Assembly (NCBI RefSeq): GCF_036884655.1
Contig: NC_088355.1
Location: 17,219,501-17,283,500 of the forward strand
Reading direction: 5' to 3'
Source of the DNA: Musa acuminata AAA Group
Taxonomy: Eukaryota; Streptophyta; Magnoliopsida; Zingiberales; Musaceae
DNA length: 64,000 nt
How positions within the stretch are numbered: the first letter of the stretch is position 1; the number at the start of each line of letters is the position of its first letter. The position numbers and the translations under genes are program-made. Shown in pieces: positions 55,310 to 64,000 of this stretch. The notes below the pieces were generated by a model. It ran no database searches and had not been told where the DNA came from. It worked only from the letters and a program-made list of their open reading frames with translations.

Positions 55310-56260
55310 GTTGTTATATATTTTTTTTTCGGACTATCTTTATGTACTTCATGTATGGAGCTTTCATGAATTTATTATGTTTATTTGATACCCTTGCTCC
55401 ATCATGTAATGATGTTTGATACACTTAGTCCATTCACCCATTGAACATATTGACAAATGCATCTCTCATGGGTTTATCTCTTGTGAATTTTTAATGAGAA
55501 ATAGATTTGACTAATGAATTTCTTTTTCATATGACACTCTTCTTTGATCATCACTTGCAAAAATGGGGATTTGATTGTGTATGATTCTTTTCATGAATAT
55601 CTTTTCTATAATTAAAGCATGTTTTAACGAAAAAATTTTCAAGTCATTTCATAAATATGGTTCTTGATGGATTCCCTCTTTACTTTCCTTCTTCATATAA
55701 AGTTTTGATAACAAAAGGGAAAAGTAGATGGAATCTCGCTTTAATGTTGATAACATTTAACAATGAGAACTTTTGATTGTGAAACTTGTTTGAATTATTT
55801 TACCATACTTGCATTGTTGAATTGTTCTCCTTTTTGTTGATGACAAAGGGGGAGAAATAATACCAAAATGTGGTAAATTGATGGCAAATGAATGTAATAT
55901 ATTTCATCATATATACTTGAAATATTTGCTTGATAAATTTTTTTCATTATGATAAGATATCCAAAACTTAACTTGCTATTTTGAAATTGATATCTTGCTA
56001 TAGAATGGTGAATAGCTATCTTTGTCATCCTTCATATTTGAAATATCAAAACTTCAAAATGGATGTCATGCCTTACATCATTTTGAGAATATTAGATCAT
56101 GATAGGAATCATGATGTGCATGTTGATAAGTTTAGTGAACTTAACTTATCGGGTTGATACTTGAATTTAAAAATATCTTTTCTCAAGTATGACATATAGA
56201 TAGGGACAGTTAATGTTAACTCCGTCATCAATTGATTGTCATCATCAAAAAAGGGGAGAT
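55310..56260 (+). other. Element D 3' UTR with polypurine tracts
   Basis: Non-coding. Auxiliary motif GATGACAAAGGGGGAGA with its T-rich lead at 55826-55856. A diverged palindrome/G-tract CATATAGATAGGGACAGTT is at about 56200. The true tract AAAAAAGGGGAGAT abuts the LTR at 56261. The U3-edge inverted repeat spans 56228-56296. Confidence 0.75.
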
Positions 56261-57611
56261 TGTTAAATCTCAAATTTTGATGATGAAGTCAATTGTGTAT
56301 CATTTGATCTAATCTATATGTTGAGAAAAGTGTGCAAGATTAACTACGATAGCAGTAAAACATAAAGCAAGTATTATGCCGGAGTCACGATCAAGATCTT
56401 GTTGGGAGTTCAAGAGTTCATTAGAAGTTTGGACGTTCGTCGAAAGTTCTGCCAGAACCAACCGAGAAGTCTAGAAGCTTGCCAAAGAAGCTTGTCAGAA
56501 CTCACCAAGAAGATCGTCGTAAAGTCCATGAGGTTGCTAGGAGTCCACCGGAACATTACAAAGAGTTCGTCGGATGTTCGTCGGGAGTTCGTCGGAAGCT
56601 TGCCGGAAGAGCAATTGAAACACCAGAATAAGAAGTGCTATGATTATGTTTTAGTTATTGTAGTTAGCACATAGTTTAAGTTAGAATTGGGAGGTAATCC
56701 CACTAACTTAATTAGGAGCCAATTAGACCCTTAATAGGGTTGAAATGGGTCGGATTGAGTAGCCCGTTCAACACTTGAAAGCCTAGCCGGCAGTGGCATC
56801 GCCAGGGAGACTCGATCTCCCAGGTGGTATAGGTGGTGGTACCACCCAGTGCTAGGTGGTTTAGGCGGTGGTACCACCAGTACCCCAAAATCTGGGGATG
56901 GGACACTTTTAGGCTCCAATTTTAAATCCATTGGAGCCTATAAAAACCCCACCATTTTCTACATAAAAGGGCATGAAAGTATTAAGATAATCTTGAGTAA
57001 TTGGGGTGTAAAAGTGTTGTAAACAAAGTGCTAGAGTCCTCCTCCTCCCTTCCTAAGTTTTGAAATCATTCAAGAGAGGTGTGAAACTTGTAAGGGTTCT
57101 CTCCTAAACCTGAGAAAAGGAGAAGCGCTATAAAGAGGTGGTTGGATTTCGCTTATTAAAGGAAGGTCTTTAGTAGATGCCGGTGATCTCGTCGGAGGAG
57201 GAATCCGAAAGTGGATATAGGTCATATTAATCGAACTACTCTAAAACTCAGTTTGCATTTACTTTGAGTGATTTACTTTTATAGCAAACTGCCTCTCCTC
57301 CTTACTGTGCTTTTACTATGCCTATGTCTCACATACGCTTTAAGTAAACACCTTTCAAGATTGGTTTTAATCGTACAAAGATTTTATGAAACTAACACTT
57401 TTCATTTTTGCAATTTACATTTCTACAAATCTCCTTAATCTTCTCTTATACTTTTACAAAAAGCTTTCAAGTCCAAATTCTCTCCGAAATGGATAGAATC
57501 AAAACCATTTTCATCGAAATTGGTTTTAATCGAAATAAAGACTTTCAAAATCGGAAAGTTTTCCACTGCACTAATTCAGCCCCCCTCTTAGTGCCGCTTT
57601 TGATCCTAACA
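56261..57611 (+). repeat. Element D 3' LTR (last LTR of the composite)
   Basis: 1351 bp, TGTTAAATCTCAAATTTTG to GATCCTAACA. Two GGTGGTACCACC palindromes (56835-56846 and 56867-56878), TATA box TATAAAAA (56939-56946). It is followed by TATTG, the same five bases that precede the A 5' LTR. Confidence 0.9.
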
Positions 57612-57616
57612 TATTG

Positions 57617-59101
57617 TATTGAATCTCAAATTTTAATGATGAAACCAATTGATAAGCATTTATTATTTGATCTATGTTTTGAGTGACGTATGATGCTTCA
57701 ATCAGGATGAGACAATTAAAGCTGGAAGAATCATGTTGGGCCGGTGGAACATGTCAGAAGATTGGACGTCGAGTTGGAGGATCGGTCGGCGTATCGATAG
57801 AAGGCTTCGGGCTATGGATCCGGGCATCGGTCCAAGAAGAGTGGATATTGCGCCAAGGATATCGGAGTTATAGGGTCAACTGGCCGATTGGGCAATAAGC
57901 CGCAAGAGAGGACGATGCACCGAAGAATCGGACGAAGCGTCGATGGACCAATGACATGTTGGATAATATGATTCAAGCTTAGCAATAATTGTCTAGATCA
58001 AAGTGTGTTTTTACATATGCAGGATTAACTATAATAGTAAAGCATAAAGCAAAATGAAGTCCTGGAGTCAAGAACGCAATTTCATTGGGAGTTCGAGAGT
58101 TCGTCGGAAGTTCTACCAGAACCAATCGAGAAGTCCAGGAGCTTGCCAAAGAAGCTTGTCAGAACTCGCCAAGAAGATCATCGTGAAGTCCAAGAGCATG
58201 CCAGGAGTCCACTGGAACATTACCGAGAGATCATCGGAAGTTTGTCGGAAGATCGTCGGAAGCTCACCGGAAGAAACTAGACTTACGGACTTGTTTAACT
58301 TAGGAAATGTCTTAGAATTCGTAGTTAGCACATAATTGGGATTGAAAATTGGCCAACCCAATTATGGGCCAATTGGGCCCATGTAAGAATTGTGTTGGGC
58401 CCAATAAAAAGACCCAAATAGTGACCCAAGAAGTGGCACCATCGTGGCACAGTCTTCGAGACTATGTCAAGCGATGGTACCGCCCAGTGCAGTATCAGTG
58501 TCAAACTGACACAAGTGGTGGTACCGCCCGAATCTAGGTAACATGAAATAAAATATTTTTAGGCTCCAAGTTTGAATCAACTTGAGGCCTATAAATACCC
58601 CTCTCATCCCTAGTTAATATACACAAGACTTGAGAGTAAAAATAGAAAGAAACATTGTTGCAATCTTGTATGAACTCCTCTCAAAAGTTCTAAGTGTTAG
58701 AATAGTTTGAGAGAGGAGTAAGTGGGGGATGTAAGAGTTATCTCCTAAACCCGGTAAAAGGAGAATCGAGTTGTAAAATGTGGTTAGTCTTCACCTATTG
58801 AAGGAAGACCAATAGTGGATGCTGGTGGCCTCGATGGAAGAGGAATCGGCAGAGTGGATGTAGGTCACGACGACCGAACCACTAGAAAATTGGCGTGTCC
58901 TCTGGTTTGCATTTCTATTGTTATCATTTACTTTACTGCAAACCATTTACTTGCTTACTACCTTCAATACATTTACGAACATGTGTTTCAATTTAAGTTT
59001 TTGAAATCGGTTTTTATTGTATAAAAGAATTTTCCAAAACTAACGTATTTTACCGCTGCACTAATTCACCCCCCCTCTTAGTGCTGGCTCTTTTCCTAAC
59101 A
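57617..59101 (+). repeat. 5' LTR of element E
   Basis: 1485 bp, TATTGAATCTCAAATTTTA (TG decayed to TA) to CTCTTTTCCTAACA. The U3 start with GTATGATGCTTCAATCAGG is shared with C and F. TATA box TATAAATA at 58590-58597. Confidence 0.85.
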
Positions 59102-59103
59102 AT

Positions 59104-59115
59104 TGGTATCAGAGC
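59104..59115 (+). promoter_or_regulatory. E primer-binding site
   Basis: TGGTATCAGAGC, two bases after the LTR, complementary to the initiator Met-tRNA. Confidence 0.9.
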
Positions 59116-59150
59116 CTCGTTTTCTTATTTGGTTTAACACCCAACGAGAA

Positions 59151-60093
59151 ATGGCTCTTTTCGGCTTTCAAGAGGATCACTCTCTCATTCGTCCTCCTTT
59201 ATTCAATGGGACGGACTACACTTATTGGAAAACTTGAATGAGAGTTTTCTTGCTTTCATTGGATTTAAATTTATAGAATATTATTGAAAACAGTTTTGAA
59301 AGGTCTTCTCTTCCAATGAACCATTGGAATGATTTAGAGAAGAAGACTTTTTCCTTAAATGCTAGAGCTATGAATGCTCTATTTTGCGCTTTAGATAAAA
59401 ATGAGTTTAATCTAATTTCTATGTGCGAAATGGCTTTTGACATATGGCACACTCTCAAAATCACACATGAAGGCACTAATAGAGTTAAAGATTCAAAAAT
59501 TAATTTTTTAATGCATGATTTCAAGCTATTTCAAATAAAGTCGAGCGAAACTATTGTTGATATGTACACCCATTTTATGGATGTCGTCAATAGTTTAAAA
59601 GCTTTTGGCAAATGTTTTTTGAATCTTGAACTTATGAATAAAGTTTTACACTCACTTTCTAAAACTTGGGATTCGAAAATAACAACTATTCAAGAATCAA
59701 AAAATATGAATACTTTTTTTATCGAAGAACTTATCAGGTCTCTAATGACCTATGAAATGACGTGCAATACACGTGAAGAACTTGAGAACCACCTTCCAAA
59801 GAACAAGAAGAATTTCGGACTTAGAATACATGAAGACTACTCGAGCATAAGCTCAAGTGATGGTGAACTTGAACTACTCATGAAATTTAAAAAGTTAATG
59901 AAATAAAAATTAAAGAACAAAAAGAACACAACTGCATAACTATGAACGTAAGAAGAAGGAAGCAATCTTAGACGAATCAAGCTCATCCGAAGATGAGGAG
60001 AAAATCAACAAAGGCAAGGTGGCAAACTATGCCTTAATGGCTTTCGACGATGAGGTAATTAAAATACCTTTAATTTATTTCGAAATTACATGA
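59151..60093 (+). pseudogene. Element E truncated gag, broken
   Basis: Starts at ATG 59151 (MALFGFQEDHSLIRPPLFNG). It has TGA in KT-stop-MRVF (59236-59238) and TAG in LNL-stop-NIIE, then a long clean stretch (59316-59906) with NARAMNALFCALDKNEF, THEGTNRVKDSK, ETIVDMYTHF, ELIRSLMTYEMTC and LPKNKKNF. After a frameshift near 59906 it continues LDESSSSEDEE and the family terminus KIPLIYFEIT, with stop at 60091-60093. No zinc knuckle. Confidence 0.85.
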
Positions 60094-62403
60094 TGCTTTT
60101 CATTAGTTACTTTTAATTTAGTTTAGAATAATCATTTTTCTTAAAAATTACATGTTTAAAAATAAAAAAAAATTATGATCATGCCAATAATTTTGAAAAT
60201 GATAATGAAAATTACATGTTTTATAATAAAGAAATAAAATATTAAATTTAAATCTAATGATAATCCTATGTATATTTTTAAGAAGCATTAATGTGTATCA
60301 TGTTGATTTCCGTATTGTTTCTTGATTTTGATTAAAGATGCTCAATGATTAATAATATCATACCCAAAGTAATGATGCATAATGATCATGCTTAATAAGT
60401 TTATATTTCAAAACTATGCTTAATGATTTTTATGATTTATGGCTTACCGGTTTGTACCGTAATGAAAGTTACTTTTTCTGTTTTAAAAATGATGCATGTT
60501 TTGATTTGACATAAATGAAAAAGTGATGCTCATATGAAATAGTGTAAGTGTTGACAATTGTATATTTAATGATTCATAATGATGTAATAAAATATTAAAT
60601 GTTTTGATACCATGATGATTTTATGTATGAGATTTTAAAAGTTATACATGATGATTTTTGTGATTTATTGATCTTGATGATTTTTATGATAAATCTTGTA
60701 CATTCATTTTAAAAGATGATATATATTTTGATTTGGCATAAAAAAGACAAAGGCATGTTTGTATGAAACAAACTGAAAAGAGGAAAGCTTTCTCCTTGAA
60801 AAATTTCTTTACTTTATCAACTTTTCAAAAAGAAGAGACTAATGAACCTATTTTTATGAATCTCATAGACCATGAAAATGATTTTGATGAGTTAAATTTG
60901 AATGACTTTTTATCCAAATTTTTCACATATTCTTGAGATTTATGAATCAAAATTTTATATCTTCTATGCTTCTTTTTGTCATTTACAAAAGAGAAAAATT
61001 ATCCAAATGAATCATGAATGTTCTTTCAGTATTCATGAATTGATTATAACTTGAAAGATTTATTATGAATCAAGATTTTTTATTAATCGTTCTCCTATGA
61101 TTCTACTTGTTATCTTTTTAAGAGGAGATTTTCTAAATGAATCTTGATTTTTCTTGTGAGTTCTTGGATTTATTACTTGAGATTTTTTTTTTTCAAGATC
61201 TCTTCTTTGTACACCTATGATTTTTATTTTTGGTATTTTATTTAAAGATGAGATTTACTATATGAATCATGTATTTTAGTATTCAAGTTGTATTATCTTT
61301 CATGACATGATTTCTTTGTATTTATAGCTTGTATGCCTTGAAATGATTTGGGATGATGCATGCAACACTATGACTTTTCCCTTAGATAAAAATGCATGCA
61401 GCACTATGATTTTTCCCATAGATAAAAATGCATGCAACACTATGATTTTTTTTTAATGATGTCAAAATTAATATTTATCATTTTCTGAAATGATACTCTA
61501 GAATGATGATTTGGAATCATGCATGTAATGATGATTTTATATTTTATATACATGATGATTTGGTATTATGTATGTAATACTTCAACTTATGATAATGATG
61601 TATGCAATGATGAAATATTCATGATGAAAAATTGTTTTGATATTCATGACTTGATTTTTCATCTTTGCTATTTATCTTTGTCATGATTTGAAAATTATTG
61701 TAAAGAGAAAAAGAGATACAAAATTGTATTCTTTCCTTCTTTTTGATAATGACAAAAGGGGAGATAGCTAACTTGCTAACTAGCTTACACAAGTCAAGAA
61801 GAAGCAAGAAGATTGCTCATCTCAAAATATGCAAAAATCTTGCCAACTTTCATGTGTGTAAAATTTGCTAGCTCACAAATTGTAAGGAGAAAAAAAACTT
61901 GCTAGTTTGCTTGCACATCTAAAGAGAAGCAAAAATTACAAACATATATATCACAAAGAGAGGCAAAACTTATTAGTTTTCTCATCTCAAAAGCAAGAAA
62001 TGCTATCTTGCAACATCAAGCAAAAGTGCTATCTTGCCTATCTCAAGAAGCAAAACTTGCAACTTGCACATTGCAAAAGGAAGCAAAAATAGCTAACTTG
62101 CATATTCTAAAATTTTGTAAAATTTTTGCTAGCTTACATGATGATAAAACTGGAGATTTATGATGTAATGTATTGAACTTGTATCTCAAACAAATGAAAG
62201 TTACACTTCTCCTTTTTGTTGATGACAAAGGGGGAGAAGTATGATCATGTTATGCATGATGACGTGTTGCAAATATTCATGATGAAATTTGCAATGACTT
62301 GAATTCAGCTTGAATTCAAGGTTCTATCAATATGGCATATTGATAGGGGGAGTTAAGGTTAACTCCGTCATCAATTGGTTATCATCATCAAAAAGGGGGA
62401 GAT
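60094..62403 (+). other. Element E non-coding spacer
   Basis: 2.3 kb without a gene, with the same order of landmarks as the F and C spacers: TGATGCTTTTCATTAG and CTTAAAAATTACATG opening, AT-rich middle, direct repeats of AAAATGCATGCA(A/G)CACTATG (61380-61450), the CTTGC/TTGCTAG/CAAGAAG word zone (61760-62110), auxiliary polypurine motifs (61741-61765 and 62213-62240), and the palindrome 62324-62346 followed by a G tract. Confidence 0.75.
62324..62352 (+). repeat. Palindrome followed by a PPT-like tract
   Basis: CTATCAATAT-GGC-ATATTGATAG, a perfect 10-bp stem with 3-base loop, then GGGGAGTT. Identical copies lie in C (19404-19426) and F (9113-9135, minus). Confidence 0.85.
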
Positions 62404-62440
62404 TGTTGAATCTCAGATTTTGATGATGAAACCAATTGAT
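62370..62440 (+). promoter_or_regulatory. E polypurine tract and U3-edge hairpin
   Basis: Tract AAAAAGGGGGAGAT ends at 62403. Arms ATCAATTGGTTATCATCATC and GATGATGAAACCAATTGAT are nearly perfect complements; inner stem GAGAT/ATCTC around TGTTGA. Confidence 0.85.
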
Positions 62441-62813
62441 AAGTGTTTATTATTTGATCTGTGTTTTGAGTGATGCAGGATGCTTCAATCAGGATGAGAC
62501 AATCAAAGCAGGAAGAATCATGTTGGGCCGGTGGAACATGTCAGAAGATTGGATGTCGAGCCGGAGGATTGGTCAACGTATCGACAGAAGGCTTCGGGCC
62601 ATGGATTCGAGCATCGGGCCAAGAAAAGCGGATATTGCGCCAAAGATATGAGAGTTACGGAGTCAACTGGTTGATTGGGCAATAGGACGCAAGAGAGGAC
62701 GATGCGCCGAAGAATCGGACGAAGCATCGACGGACCAATGACATGCTGGACAACATGATTCAAGCTTAGTAATAATTGTCTAGATCAAAGTGTGTTTTTA
62801 CATGTGCAGGATT
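62404..62813 (+). repeat. Element E 3' LTR, first part
   Basis: TGTTGAATCTCAGATTTTG to CATGTGCAGGATT, aligning with 57617-58025 of the 5' LTR. Interrupted by a B-type LTR. Confidence 0.85.
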
Positions 62814-64000
62814 TGTTGAATCTCGGATTTTGATGATGAAGTCAATTGTCATTTGTTATCTAATCTATGTGTTGAGATAAGTGTGCAGGATTAACTACGA
62901 TGAGAGTAAGACAAGCAGTAGGAGTTGCGCCGGAGTCAAGATCATGATCACGTTGGGAGTTCGAGAGTTCGACGGAAGTTCGGACGGTCGTCGGAGGTTC
63001 AGAGAGAACAGATCCGAGAAGTCCAGAAGCTTGCCAAGCGAAGCTCGTCGGAACTCGCCAAGTGGATCGTCGCAAAGTCCAAGAGTATGCCGGATGTCCG
63101 CAGAAGGATCACCGAGGGTCATCGGTTGATCGACGGAAGTTGGCCGGAAACTCGCCGGAAGAAGCGATTGACGCATCGGAGCAAAGCTGCAGAAGTTGTC
63201 TTAGAGTTAATCGTAGTTAGCATGATGATTAAGCATGAAAATGGGAGGTGATCCCATTAGCTTAATCTTGGGGCAATTGGGCCCCTGAAAAGATTCAAAG
63301 TGGGTCGAATGGAGTGAACCATTCGGACCCTGATTGCACCAGGAGGTGCAACCGCCCCAGCCAGGAGGTGCAACCGCCTGGGCTGTGGGGTTGAGAGGTG
63401 CAACCGCCCCAGCCAGGAGGTGCAACCGCCTGGGCTGTGGGGTTGAGAGGTGCAACCGCCCCAGCCAGGAGGTGCAACCGCCTGGGCTGCGAGGCTGGGA
63501 GGTGCAACCGCCCCAGCCAAGAGGTTGCACCGCCAGAGCTCAAGTTCCGAGCTCTGCCAGGCGATGCAACCACCGAGCTCAGTCTTCGAGCTCTAGCAGA
63601 GAGGTGCATCAGCCTGAGCTCAGTCTCGAGCTCTGCCAGGTGATGCATTCACCAAGCTCAGTCTTCGAGCTTTGGCAGAGAGGTGGATCAGCCTGAGCTC
63701 AGCTTGGAGCTCTGCCAGGTGATGCAACCACCGAGCTCAGTTTCGAGCTCTGCCAGGTGATGCATTCACCAAGCTCAGTCTTCGAGCTCTGCCAGGTGAT
63801 GCAACCATCGAGCTCAGTCTTCGAGCTCTGGCAGAGAGAAGCAATCGGCAGAGCTCAGTCTTCGAGCTCTGCCAGGCGGTGCCACCTCTCCAGTCGAGAG
63901 GTGCAACCGCCTGATCCCAGAATTCTGGGATTTGATCGATTTGATCGTTTTGAGCTCGAATTTTGAATTGGTTTGGGGCCTATAAATACCCCACCCATTC
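62814..64000 (+). mobile_element. B-type LTR running off the window
   Basis: Begins TGTTGAATCTCGG and is nearly identical to the solo LTR from 47314 on, through GGTGCAACC repeats and GAGCTC palindromes (63337-63910) to the TATA box (63981-63988). Left flank GGATT. Whether it is a solo LTR or the 5' LTR of a full element cannot be told here. Confidence 0.9.

Larger units (their letters stand above)
24521..57611 (+). mobile_element. A-D composite Sirevirus (LTR-A-LTR-D-LTR)
   Basis: Three same-family LTRs in direct order (24521-32405 interrupted, 50335-51514, 56261-57611) enclose two internal regions, A and D. TATTG precedes the first LTR (24516-24520) and follows the last (57612-57616), while the flanks of D alone (TTGAC and TATTG) do not match. 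The simplest reading is one insertion whose structure became tandem by recombination, with the end of A, including its polypurine tract, lost at about 50334. Later insertions within it are chromovirus G2, Sirevirus B and a solo B-type LTR. Confidence 0.6.
57617..62813 (+). mobile_element. Element E: gag-only Sirevirus relative
   Basis: Plus-strand element with 5' LTR (57617-59101), primer site, broken gag (59151-60093), non-coding spacer, polypurine tract, and the first 410 bp of a 3' LTR cut by a B-type LTR at 62814. No pol. Third copy of the family seen in F and C. The remainder of its 3' LTR and its second TSD are outside the window. Confidence 0.85.

Noticed and set aside
51515..57611. 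D as an ordinary independent insertion
   Set aside because: Flanks of D (TTGAC at 50330-50334, TATTG at 57612-57616) do not match, while the A left flank does.

Overview
This 64 kb window comes from a plant nuclear genome and is built entirely of LTR retrotransposons stacked inside one another. I found no host gene, tRNA, rRNA or bacterial-type feature. The dominant elements are Ty1/copia of the Sirevirus (SIRE/Maximus) type. The evidence is a Met-tRNA primer site TGGTATCAGAGC, repeated polypurine tracts of the form GATGACAAAGGGGGAGA, long LTRs full of palindromes, and gag/pol families with [17 protein letters not shown] and STTEAEYIA motifs. Two Ty3/gypsy chromovirus copies and one very decayed, non-Sirevirus copia are also present. 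Sireviruses are common in monocots and the setting looks heterochromatic, but the species cannot be fixed from the sequence. All boundaries were read by eye from LTR ends (TG...CA), primer sites, polypurine tracts and target-site duplications (TSDs).

Layout. 1-1044: gag remnant K (minus). 1045-4162: truncated Sirevirus L (minus; 3' LTR, 3' UTR, RNase H). 4163-6535 and 15182-15484: chromovirus G1 (minus; gag, protease and 5' LTR, other half lost). 6536-15181: element F (minus), a nearly undamaged gag-only Sirevirus relative inserted in the G1 LTR with TSD TGTGC. 15485-21099: element C (plus), a second gag-only copy with a truncated 5' LTR. 21100-24520: decayed copia T (minus). 24521-57611: a composite of Sireviruses A and D (LTR-A-LTR-D-LTR, plus) flanked by TATTG. 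Inside it sit chromovirus G2 (25202-31620), the intact autonomous Sirevirus B (36158-46267, minus, TSD ATTTT) and a solo B-type LTR (47314-49609, TSD CTTAC). 57617-62813: gag-only element E (plus), whose 3' LTR is cut by another B-type LTR that runs off the window (62814-64000).

How the parts relate. Only B encodes a complete machinery: gag 527 codons, then one in-frame UAG, then protease-integrase-RT-RNase H. Its two LTRs are almost identical. F, C and E encode only a shortened Gag lacking the zinc knuckle and ending in a shared C-terminus, followed by 2-2.6 kb of non-coding spacer. They keep primer site, polypurine tract and LTRs, so they look like a non-autonomous lineage that would need enzymes from a B-like partner. 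The F LTR is a mosaic of C/E-type and B-type sequence, which suggests direct recombination between the two.

Most notable observations: an inverted repeat whose arms appear to covary between families and whose loop holds the polypurine tract and the LTR start; the gag-only lineage; the UAG conserved at the same codon in three elements; the mosaic LTR; and inactivating stop codons shared by independently inserted chromovirus copies.
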